A DNA stretch of 64,000 nt, taken from Cymodocea nodosa (taxonomy: Eukaryota; Streptophyta; Magnoliopsida; Alismatales; Cymodoceaceae). A program made the translations under genes and the position numbers. The notes beneath the pieces are model-generated. The model did not search any database. It was not told where the DNA came from and saw only the letters and a program-made list of their open reading frames with translations. Positions 47,490-57,927 of the stretch are shown one piece after another; position 1 is the stretch's first letter, and every line of letters starts with the position of its first letter. The stretch lies in NCBI GenBank assembly GCA_036874045.1, contig JAZBRI010000003.1, forward strand, positions 19,445,501 to 19,509,500. The letters run 5' to 3'.

Positions 47490-48797
47490 TGTATATCCTT
47501 AAAATAATACAATCCAAATTTTTTAGTTCTTTGTATATATCTAAAAATTCTTTTAACAATAATTAAGTGTGATTCTTTAGGATTAGATTGAAATCTAGCA
47601 CAAGCACACATAGTAAATATAATATCAGGTTTGTTGGCTGTTAAATAAAGTAAAGAACCAATCATACTTTTGTATTTTTTTTGATTTATTAATTTTCCTA
47701 TGTCATCAATATCTAACTTAAAAGAAGTACTCATTAGAGTTCCTCGAATCCTTATATCATTAAAATTAAATTTTTTAAACATATTTACCACATATTTTTC
47801 TTGATATAAAAATATACCTTTATCCATTTGCTTAATTTGAAGTCCTAGAAAATATGAAAGTTTCCCTATCATACTCATTTCAAATTAACTAGTTATTTCT
47901 TCAGAAAATATTTTTATTAGTTTATTAGAAGTTGCTCCAAACATAATATCATCTATATATATTTGAACAACAATCTGATCTTTATCATCCTTCTTGATAA
48001 AAAGAGTATGGTCTACTTTTCTCAAGATATATCATTATTCTACAAGAAAAGTAAATAACCTTTCATACCACGATCTAGGTACTTGCTTCAAACCGTATAA
48101 GACTTTCTTCAATTTAAACACATAGTCAGGATGATTATAATCTTCAAATCCAATAGGTTGTTTAACATAAACTTCATTAATTAAACCATTTAAAAATGCA
48201 CTCTTTACATCCATTTGATGTAATTTAAAATTCATATAGCAAACATAGGCCAATAATATTCTAATACTTTCCAATTTAGCCATAAGAGCAAATCTTTCAT
48301 TATAATCAAATACTTTTTCCTGTGTATCCTTGTGTAACTAATCTAGCTTTTTTTCTAGTAACTTGTGTAGTCTCATCAGTTTTGTTTCTGAATATCCATT
48401 TTGTACTAATTTTAGACTAATCTTCTAGTGGAGAGACTAAAACTCAAACATCATTTTTGATGAATTGATTCAGTTCATTTTACATTGCTAATATCTAATT
48501 TTCATCGGATAAGGCTTCCTTTATATTCTTTGGTCACACCATAAAAACAAACATATACATACTATTCAAATTTAATGAAACTCTAGTTTTAATTCCTTCA
48601 TTAATATCACCAATGACTTGAGTGATGAGATGTAATAAAGAATAATGCCAATTTCTATGATTTTCTTTATTATTCTCATCATCTAAAAGTATATTACCTT
48701 GATCATTAGTTTGATCATTCAAGTTCATATTTTTTATTTTCTCAAATAAGTCTTTAATCTCTCTAAAATGAAAAGAAAAAAATGCAACTTTACTCAT
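47490..48797 (-). pseudogene. SIRE-D-like copia RT/RNase H fragment
   Basis: Minus strand: linker (IKNMNLNDQTND), RT start (near 48360), QMDVKSAFLNG (near 48215), KKVLYGLKQVPRSWYERL (near 48110), a damaged catalytic box (IDDIMFG near 47965), then KLSYFLGLQIKQMDKGIF and the RNase H connection (IRGTLMSTSFKLDIDD). Very like 25718-28560 but with more stops. It is cut inside the connection to RNase H, where it meets SIRE-A' gag head-to-head. Confidence 0.82.
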
Positions 48798-49439
48798 AAT
48801 TCATCACATTATTTTTTTTATAAATACATGAACATCAAACATAAGTCAAAAACGAATGGTAAAATTATTTCAAAAACAAACAGTAAAATTAAAACGAACA
48901 TTGAAAAATGAACATTTTAACATTCATTTTTACGAGCATTCCCTAGCTTAGGTTGGATCATGGGTTGGCTTGAACTAGCTCGTAGGTTGGCTTGGCTTGT
49001 ATTACGACCTAGCCTAGCCTAACCCAACCTGATTTAAAAAATTGAATTGAACCAAGCTAGCTCATTATAGGCTAGGTCAAGCCAACTCATGGTGGCTTAG
49101 CTCATTTGACATCTCTATATATTTTGTATAATTGTTTTAAGTTAATATACAAAAAATTATCAAAAATTATTAATATATTTTTTATTTTATAAAAGTAAAT
49201 TTTATTATTATAAAAAAATTTATTACCATTTATTATGATTTCTTAATATACATAAATACCTCAATTTTTTTATCATTTCTTGGTATGTACAAATAACAAA
49301 TCACTTTTCTCATTTCCCACCATTTTTTTCTCTTTCTATCTCTGATCGTCTCATTTCTATGAGAAATGTGCATAAATAGGCTCTTAATCTAGCTCTTAAA
49401 GGTAAGCTGATCTGGTCCTTCTAAATGTTGGGAAAACCC
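48798..49439. other. AT-rich spacer with a GGCTTGG / CCTAGCC repeat patch
   Basis: 48950-49110 is built from variants of GGTTGGCTTGG and their complements (GCCTAGCCTAACCCAACC), giving an imperfect inverted repeat. The rest is AT-rich with no ORF. Confidence 0.45.
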
Positions 49440-50494
49440 TTACAGATAGAAATTATTAGAGCAATTTACTTGAGAAACAATGATATTAGTTATATCATGA
49501 GCAAACCTACTAACTTGCATTCTCCTTTAATGGGACAGATCAAGAATCTATATCCAATCATGGCAAACCTTTCAGCTTCAAAATTAGAAATGTGAAGACT
49601 ACTCTGTTTTGGGACAACCAAAGGCATGCGGAAGGGATTCTTAAATATGGTTTTTCTGATATTGTTAACATTCTCAAAGGACAAAATCTCTCTGTAGCCA
49701 GAATAATCAGATAGTCTTATATACAGGACATATTACGTAGATTAAGAAACACTAACCTTTGTAATGCAGCCAACCAAATTATGAACATTATTGCCAATAG
49801 TACTCTTAATGAGTAAGCAGATGAAATCACTTGGCTTCCGGCTGCTGAAGGGATTTACTAAGTCAAATCTTGTTACCGACTTACCGTACTCTCTCTTGAC
49901 GGTGGAATTCGTCTTAGAGGTTGTCGGCAACTTTGGAAATCCAAAGTGCCATTAAAAGTTAAAATTATTGCATGGTTTTGCTTGCAGGACAAACTCCCCA
50001 CGAAACAAAACCTACGTATTTAAAGGTTGGAGAGGAGATAATATTTGCTCCATCTGTAGCTTTTGTGAAGAAACAAACATATTTTTGCTGACTATATTTG
50101 GACTTTCTTGTTTGATGATTGTCGGTTCATTCTTGATGATGACTTTATTTGTAATCATCTCTCCGCTACTCTTCCCTGTAAATCCCCGGTTTACAGCAAA
50201 GTTCGAACCACCTTATTTTTGGCTTTAATCTGGAGTTGCTGGCTCTTTCAAAATAATCGTACTTTTGGCAACTCCAATTCAAATATCCTCTCAGTATTTG
50301 ATTATGCTATTAATTTATCTTATTTTTGGATAGATAATTTAGTTGATGGAGATGGAACAGAACATTTGAAGGAAGTGCACATGAAGTGGGACGCTCTAGC
50401 TGCCAAACAAATTGCCCCTACTCTGGATCCGCCTGCCGAAGTTAATAAGGACGCAGAAGGTTCATCCATTAACTGTGAACTCCGCCCTTGGTGA
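49440..50494 (+). pseudogene. LINE-type reverse transcriptase tail (zf-RVT domain)
   Basis: Across frames the plus strand shows DEITWLPAAEG, VKSCYRLTV, LWKSKVPLKVKIIAWFCLQ, DKLPTKQNL and GWRGDNICSICSFCEET (49815-50075), the zinc-binding C-terminal domain of plant L1-type LINE reverse transcriptases, followed by an IWSCWLFQNNRTFGN segment (near 50230) and a tail to 50494. Stops and frameshifts abound; the catalytic RT domain is absent (5' truncation is usual for LINEs). An A-run near 50543 could be the remnant of a poly(A) tail. Confidence 0.68.
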
Positions 50495-50978
50495 GATTAT
50501 TCACCTTGGGGTTTTTTGTTCTTTAATCTACCTCATTTACCGAAAAAAAAAAGGGATCTTTGATTGCTTCATCGCATTGTTTTCTGCTATTTACTTTTAC
50601 AAAAGGCAATATAATGAATGTATTGCTGTACACATCATCCTATACTAGAATCCTATACCAAGTTTGAGATTTTGAATGTACGACGTACTTGTTAAAAAAA
50701 TAAATGTATTATTGTGGAAGACTTTCTATTAATTTAAACTACTCCTTTAAAAAAATTAAATTGAAAGTAAGCAATAACTCTAATTCCATCCATTATGATT
50801 TTGACAATCAGTCTCTGTACGTACGTACGTGATTCCAAAGCCAATATTTTGTACAAACGCCCGTGCGTAACAATATTTGAAATTCCAAAATCGCAAAAAA
50901 ACAAACATGCATGGAGAAAGTAAATGCCAAAATTTTCGGTAGAGATTACTTCAAATGTAAATGCCGCGAACAGATTCA
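50495..50978. other. Spacer downstream of the methyltransferase gene
   Basis: AT-rich, no ORF. Holds an ACGT tetranucleotide run (50817-50831). No clear poly(A) signal for the minus-strand gene was identified. Confidence 0.4.
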
Positions 50979-53259
50979 TCACTTTGCCTGGGTGGTGGCT
51001 TCACCAGTCCAGTAAGTTTTGATGGCCACCAGTATCTTCTCCGGGTTGAATGGTCCACTTTCATGATCAATGATCCTGCTCCTCCACCTCATTCCCTCCG
51101 TTATACCCTGTATCTTCACCAGCACCTCCACCGTGTCCCTGAACAGAACACTTCCCTCCGGCCTCAGTATCCTGTCCATCTCCAGTAATATGTACTCCAT
51201 CTTACACCTGCATGGCATGCATTTGCCCCACATTAGCTGTATATATATATAGACCGCATCCGCCTAAAGAAGCATACGACCGTAATAAATGTTGTGGAGC
51301 TAGGGTACGTGTACCTGTTCTTATAAAATGAGAAGACACGATTGGCATGGATGAGATCGTAAGTCCTTGGGTACGTCGAGAAGGCTTCGCACCAGTCGTG
51401 GTAGGTGCCGATGAATCCACGCTCGTAGATCACGCCGAGCATGTCGCGTTCCGAATCCACAGGGACCACGTTCATCACCCAAACCGGGTACTTGGATAGG
51501 GCCGCGGCGAAGCCTCCCAGGCCCGCGTTCATGTCCATTATGTTGCGAAACCGCCCCTTCACCAGAGGCGGTATCACGTGCTTATAGTGCGCCACCCTCT
51601 CCTCCCACAGCCGCTTGTCCTCCCCGTACTCCACCGCGGTCAGTCCCGGGATGGTCCCACGGCTTATCCTCGGCGGCACCTCGAACGCCCGCTCCGGCCA
51701 CTTCTCCAGTGCCCCACCCGCAACTTCGTCGGAACTGGTTGCCTTGGGCATTGGCGATATGCACGCCTCCATTGTTTTGTACCTGATCACATCACATTGC
51801 GCGCCGACGAGAAGATTAAGGATCAATGGTGTTGTTTACAAGTAGCCGCGGAAGTGGAATTCTTGCTTACCAGGCGAAATCCGCATCGTCATTCTTCTTA
51901 CACATCTGCGGGGTTTCGTAACTCCTTTTGCGCTCATTGCACTCGACGTGGTTGATAGGTTTCTGCCAAATGGAAAGATCGTCCTTCTCAACCACCTTCT
52001 TCCAGCAAAGGAGCTTTGCGACGTCCTCGATGCTGTCTTGCTCCCGCTTCAGCTCCTCCACCGTCCTGTCCCAACCTCGGTAGTACTTCTTCCAGTGGAT
52101 GGGAGGACCTGACAGGATCCAATATCCTCCTGGTCTCAAAACCCTGTCCACTTCTATCAGATACAATCCATCTGGGACCACAGTTGATTATATTATAAGC
52201 TCTGGATCATTTCTTCCCGATGTGATAGATGTCACGTTATTTAATTACCAGTGACAAGAAATGGCGAAGCTTACCGTATTTGGACCACGGAATCAAGCAA
52301 CGCGAGCAGTGAGCCATGTCGAATGCTCTCGCTGGGTATGGAAGCCGTTGCGTCGCCATCACTCCGATCATTGCAGGAACTCCTCGCTCCAGCGCAAACT
52401 GGACTTGAGCTTCGTGCGTGTCCCTCGGTGCAAATGACATCGTTATTATATTCCTCTTGAGCAGATAAGCCCCCCAGCTCGCAACCTGCAAGAAAAGGAC
52501 CCAAGGATTTATTTTCAAATCTTTACTCCGAAAGACTCGGATCGGTTCGGCAGCGCCCACCCCACATCCCGTGTCTATGGCAGTCCTGATGTTCCCGTCC
52601 TCCAGTGGGACGAGCTTCTTTATGTCGTCGATGTAGGCGTCGGCACCGTTCATGAACATCGTCCCGCCGCCGGGGAATCGGAATCGATCGCCTTCCACTC
52701 GGATCCAGTTCTGGACCGCCTTCTCGATGCTCAGCTCCTTGTGAGGGATGTTGTCGTACCAAGCGTAGTCTCTACTCTGGGGCCACTTGAAGGGGTTCTT
52801 GTATCTCGGCGGGGCCGGGATCAAACACAGGAGTAGTTCCTCCTCCGACGGGCAGTGCCGCTCCCTGTACCGGAGCATCTCTCTCTCGAACTTCCTCCCC
52901 CTAGGGGAGTATTGGCAAGGTGTGTATTCGCTGTACGCCATGTCGCATGGCGGGAACTTGACGCTACCCGTCCAGGTTGTGTTGGTGGTCTCCCGGTGGT
53001 GCGCTCCGAAGTCTAGCAGTGCTGACGACGAGGGCGTCAACGGCGAGCTGACCGGACCGGGATCACTTGGAGGCGATGACGTTTTGTTGCATCCGGTCAC
53101 CACCACGGAGGTGTTGGGAATGGACGAGGTGCCGGCATTCCAAGATCCAAAGATGTAGAACAGCACACAGAGGCCACTCACTCCTAGGATGAGGGTGAGG
53201 TTCCTGGTGCGCGAGCCCAACTGATGGATCCTGGAGGATACAGAACTCTCCTTGGCCAT
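50979..53259 (-). CDS. Putative S-adenosylmethionine-dependent methyltransferase, PMT family (intact, 5 exons)
   Basis: Exons on the minus strand: 53259-52561, 52485-52275, 52171-51871, 51782-51315, 51207-50979; all introns are GT-AG (75, 103, 88 and 107 bp). The spliced CDS is 1908 bases, 635 residues, with no stop. The N terminus ([20 protein letters not shown]) is cytosolic, then one membrane anchor ([20 protein letters not shown]), a Ser/Pro-rich stem and the large DUF248 methyltransferase domain: [38 protein letters not shown], the SAM-binding [15 protein letters not shown] (across exons 1/2), [14 protein letters not shown] and [15 protein letters not shown] motifs, then [17 protein letters not shown] and [18 protein letters not shown]. 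The family consists of Golgi type II proteins thought to methylesterify pectin (QUASIMODO2 group); wording is closest to the PMT15-18 branch. The GC-rich exons contrast with the surroundings. Splice sites were placed by protein continuity and phase. Confidence 0.92.
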
Positions 53260-55399
53260 CCCACCTGAAACGTTTGGGAACGGCGAGAGGAACTAATTCA
53301 TACCAGAGAGAGTGATGAGAACAAACTCGGCAACCGAACAAGATGAACAAAACATGATATAAAATGAAACGATCCGCTTAGGTTTTGTGCGTTACAGAAG
53401 TTGTCGATAGATGCATGTCTACCACAGGCAGGTGATGGGATGGTTTTATTCTATTTTATTTTCAGCAAGGCACAAGTGATGGGATGGTGAACGACAAAAG
53501 AAAAAAAAACTGATTCAAAACATGACGCTATTCATTGACTTCTATTCTCACGGGCATCGCTTTTATTATTATTACGAGTTCCTATATTGAAGTAAAAAAC
53601 GGGCATCGCAAATTATACGAAGAAAATAAACAAATTACACCAGCCGAAGAATTTACAATATGCATCCAACCAACCTCTTCTCCTTTACGATGGAAGATCA
53701 GAAAAGAAGGCAAGCACGCTCCGATCGTCGAGTCAACAAATGCCCACCTCCAGTACCTGTTCAGGGGATTCAGTAGAACCGAAGGAGAAAAAATTGAGGG
53801 ACCGAGAACCCAAATCTCTTTCTCCACTTCCTGCAACACAAGGGAGAGAAAAAGACGAGACAAGGGTCCCTACCTTGAAGAACATCAAATCCACTTCCCA
53901 CTGTCGTTGGTATAAGCCGCTAACCATTGTAGTATTGCCACTGTTTTATACATCTGGGAACTATACAATTGGTTGAAGAACAGCTGAACAGGCGCCCATT
54001 ATTGCACTCAATCTCTGTCCGTCCTTTCCCTACTAACTATGTACATCTGCTGTTTTTTCTCTCTTGGTATTTCCTGTTTTTCTGAGAAAAAGGAACTCTT
54101 TTGAATTAATAAGTTGTAAAGGTTAAAAAAAGGGAAAGGAAGGGAGCACAATCCGGAGAAAGACCGGCCTTAAAATTCTCACTGACATTTCTTTTCGATC
54201 AATCCGGTCATCTCGTTTCTGATCAAATATATAAAATAAGATGTATTTTTGAGCGTATGGAATTGTAGGTCCTCGTCCGGTTGTACTAGTCCTGTTAATT
54301 AATTCCAAGCACATTAGCACAGACTTCAATTTTCTTTTCTTCCTTCCAATTTTTCTTCGTCTTAAGCGTAAAATTAATTAAAAATTCTTATCAGCTCTTT
54401 TTCTTCAATAATAGTTAAAATTTTTTATCTTTTAGAACCAATAATAATTAAAACTTGCTTTTTATCCTTTTTTTTTTCTCGTTTATCCTAAAACTCATGT
54501 GGAATACCCTTTTTTATTTTTCCGCCTAGGCTCCCTTATTTCAGCACAAAAGCCCTTAAAATTACCATGATCTGTTCCACCGTGGCACTTACCGCATAGG
54601 GTGGTGGTTAAGCTGACAGATGTCTCCCTATGACGTCAGTGGTGGTGGTGAACCTCTTGCAAACTTCTCCTGATCGAAGGAAAATGAGGTGGATGGAAAA
54701 TTTTCGGAAGGTGGGGTAATGCTTCTCCACTTCCCCGAGCTACGTTCATTTTTCATTCATAGCTCCATAAAATTTGTTACAGATATTATTATAGTCAGAC
54801 ATGCACAAAATACCCAACAATCCATGACGAGCTCACTGATTACCAAACAACCACTCTAGGCATAGTTTTGTTTGTCAACGTTCATTCGGCCATGGACGTG
54901 TTCCGATGGAATTGGATCACGCATGCATCTATATGGTGTTCTACGCTTGCTACATTCATCGCTGTTCTCATCATAGACTCTCTTCCTTCTTTACCTTGAT
55001 ACAGGTACTTCCTACAACTCTCCTTCCCCTCCTCTTTATTCTTTGATCCTCTATTTAGCATTATCAAAAGGTCCTCTTCTAAGCTTCTCCATTCTCTGTT
55101 TATAATTTTTGTGAATGGTAAGGGGTGAACGACACAAAGTCAATGGAGAAGTATTAAGATAAATATGACTCACTAGAAGGGATAATTATAATTCGTTCTT
55201 CTCTATAAACGAATTTTATGAAATCATTTTCCTCCCGCTGCTATGCTTCTACGTATCCAAATTGTGTTCCTAAAATTGTATTCAAAAGTCTTGCGAATTG
55301 GAAAATTTCACATCTTTCACTTTTATACTTATAATTCTACATGATTTTTGCCAAAAGATGTCGCCCTCTGTGAAGAAAGAAGTTTATGGGACAGAAAAA
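53260..55399. other. Unique-looking upstream region of the methyltransferase gene
   Basis: About 2.1 kb without recognisable transposon parts, long ORFs or RNA genes. Mixed AT-rich and pyrimidine-rich stretches. Holds the presumed promoter of the minus-strand gene near its left edge; nothing else could be supported. Confidence 0.5.
53356..53363 (-). promoter_or_regulatory. Possible TATA box of the methyltransferase gene
   Basis: Minus strand TTTATATC about 97 bases before the ATG, followed by a pyrimidine-rich leader (CACTCTCTCTGG near 53310). Confidence 0.35.
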
Positions 55400-55493
55400 T
55401 GAAAGGATTATTGCACTATATATAGGAAGAGGTACAAAGAATGTACCTAAAAGGGAGTAAACAATAAACACAACTATATAAGGTTAATTAACA
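55400..55493 (-). repeat. LTR remnant of the Ale-type copia element
   Basis: Minus strand starts TGTTAATTAACC right after a purine tract (GCGGAGGAG, 55502-55494), the usual polypurine-LTR border. The far boundary is unclear. Confidence 0.5.
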
Positions 55494-57450
55494 CTCCTCC
55501 GCAAACTCAAGAGTAGAGCGAAGTTGGAGTTTGGAAGACAGCAATCTATGTCGATCTCAAGAGAGAGTCTTGGTGAATATGTCAGCCAGTTGTTGTGAAG
55601 AAGGAATGTATCGGGCTTGTATAGCATGTTTGAGAATAAGCTCCTTGATAACGTGCAAGTCGATATCTATCTATATGCCACGTTCGAGCATTAACCACCG
55701 GATTAGAGGCCACAGCAAGAGCAAATTTGCTGTCAGAGAGAAGCAATGGCAACCGCTACAAAAGGAGATCGAGTTCTCGTAGGAGGAAACACAACCATCG
55801 GACGTCGGCGATGGTGCTTCCAAGAGTGTGATACTCGGCTTCACTGCTGGATTTGCTAACCGTCAGTTGTTTGGTGGCTCTCCAATAAACTAGATTTCAC
55901 CCAAGCAAAATAACACAGTACCAATAACCGAACGTCGGGTGTGGGGATCTGTTACCTAGTCTACATCGAAAAAGTCGTAAGAACCAGAGTGGATGGCTGA
56001 AGAAGAACGCCAAGGTATATGGATCCTTTGATGTACCGGAAGACACATTTAACGGCTTGCAAGTGAGGAATCCAGGGGGTAGACATGAACTGAGAGAGAT
56101 GATTCACCGCAAATGCAATCTCCGGCCTTGTAAGGCACAAATATTGCAATGCCCCAATTATTTTCCGATAAATGGTAGGATCAGGAAGAAGCTCACCATG
56201 GTGAGGATGAAGAGACCCTGTTGAAGATAATGGAGTAGCCGTCGTGGAACAAGAAAGGAGTCTAAAGCGATCCAATAGCTTCCTTGCAAAGTTGGATTAG
56301 AGAAGAAGAAGTCCATCTAGTCTCTTCATAATGTCGATCTTGAGAAAAGATGTAGGAAATCCCATATTCCAGCATTTGAAAGTAGTAGCAAGATCTCGCA
56401 ATAATGCATCAATCAAGTCAGAATGAGCTCCAGTCGTTAAAATATCATCAACATATACTAAGACATATATGGGCGATGGTGACAACTTGACGAAGAGAGA
56501 GGGATCAGAATTGCTATTAAAAAATCCTTTAGAGGTTAAATAATCATGTAACCTTAGGTACCATGCTCGTGGAGATTACTTGAGCCCATATAGTGATCAA
56601 TGAAGCTTGCAAACATGATGTGGAAATTGAGGATGAGCAAATTCGGGCAGTTGCTTGATGTAAACATCTTCCTACAAATAGCCAATGAGGAAGTCATTTG
56701 CTACATCTAATTGATGTAGGGGCCAATTTAATTTGAGAGCAAGCAATAATATAACTCTAATAATAGAGTGTCGCACCACTGGACTATAAGTTAAATCACA
56801 ATCAAGGCGTGACATTTGTTTAAATCCTTGGGCCATAAGACAGGCTAATATCTTGCAACAGATCCGTCCAGTCTTTTCTTCACTCTAAAAACCCATCTAC
56901 TCCCAATTTTTTTCTAATTTGGTTGAGCTGAAACTAAACTCCAGGCTTGGGCTTCTTGTAAGGCTTCCATTTCCTTTTGCACGGCCTAGGCCCAATAAGA
57001 ATTAGAAAGGGCCTCGTTAGAAGAAGACAGTTCAAAATCTGGTAATGGCATTTCAATAATTAAGGTAGATATGTTGGGCATAAATGTCTTGTAGAGATCT
57101 TTTATGTCACCTAGGTGTGGAGTCGATGGGAGGATGTTTCGTTGGACGAGGCCGGTGATGAAGTGCCATTAATGGCAGGGCTACACACGTTAGTCGAAGT
57201 TGTCACCTTAGATGACGTAATGGGAGAAAAGTTTTGGCTCGGATGATGTGCCTGGGCAGTGAACGTTATCTTGGGAAGATTCTATCCACATGATTCTTCG
57301 GGAATCGCATTAGATGAATTAATCAATAGTTCATTGGTAGCAGGAGGCTGAACGGACATTATTTAAGTCACCATCAATTCTAATTATACTCTCCCATTGA
57401 ATGTTTGAGGGGTGCATCGTTATACTGAATTTGACTTCGTCAAAACATAC
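55494..57450 (-). pseudogene. Ale-type Ty1/copia RT/RNase H remnant
   Basis: Minus strand: an EMEALQEAQAWSLV-type RT start (near 56975), KKIGSRWVFRVK (near 56905), YVLVYVDDIL (near 56465), DPTIYRKIIGALQYLCLTRP (near 56180), NHLSQFMSTPW, HLQAVKCVFRYIKG (near 56055), and RNase H with a SSSEAEY-type active site (near 55845). Heavily broken by stops and frameshifts. Domain wording fits the Ale/Retrofit lineage. Nothing upstream of RT survives. Confidence 0.78.
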
Positions 57451-57927
57451 ACGAATAAATGATTAAATAAAATTTAAAATGTAAACGTGAGTCAGAACGT
57501 GTATATTTCAATGAAATAAAAGGAAAAGACGTGAAGAATTGTAAAACTGGTAGTGATTAAATGTGGAGTATATGCATAAAATGAATATATAGTATAAAAG
57601 ACATAGAATTCTCGTTGATCAAATTATCTCTGCACACAAAACGAAAAATCTTTTAAGTATCAAAAACACCTCTTCGAGTAAAATCTCTCAAATGGAATAA
57701 AAATCAGCGAAACATAAAAAGGTAAGATTTACGTCACTAAAGAGTTAAAGTATCAGAAGAAAGAAAATTTGGTGAAGCATAAAAAGACAAGATATTCGTC
57801 ACTAAAGAATTGCTAAAGAAGAAAGAAGAAGAAGAAGAAGAAAGATCTCAAATAGGGAGAAATGTTTTAAATTCCGTAAATTAGTTTTCTCTGTTTGTAG
57901 TTATGAAATTGTTTAGATGATACATGG
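57451..57927 (+). repeat. LTR D copy 4, internal fragment
   Basis: Matches the plus-strand sense of LTR D from the region near AAATGTAAACGTGGGTCAG to GATGAAACATGG, including the GAA microsatellite (57813-57845). Truncated left by the Ale remnant and interrupted right by gypsy LTR B (flank CATGG). Confidence 0.78.

Larger units (their letters stand above)
38876..47490 (+). pseudogene. SIRE-A' gag, split by the Tork element
   Basis: Left part 38876-39678 follows SIRE-A gag (IYRPPLFDGNNYNYW, GLNIIYCSLTTKQYNKVSTC), but its start codon is ATA, a G-to-A change of ATG, and it has several stops and a frameshift. The zinc knuckle is cut after ICF by the Tork insertion and resumes at 47149 (FKCKK-stop-GHIQPKYP), followed by the acidic serine-rich stretch and the start of the coiled-coil tail. 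It ends at about 47490, where a minus-strand copia RT begins. Confidence 0.82.

Noticed and set aside
51578..53158. Plus-strand ORFs opposite the methyltransferase exons
   Set aside because: Antisense shadows of GC-rich exons; no family match, while the minus strand gives a complete spliced protein.
53535..53976. Small ORFs upstream of the methyltransferase gene
   Set aside because: Overlapping on both strands, low complexity and without recognisable motifs; likely chance.
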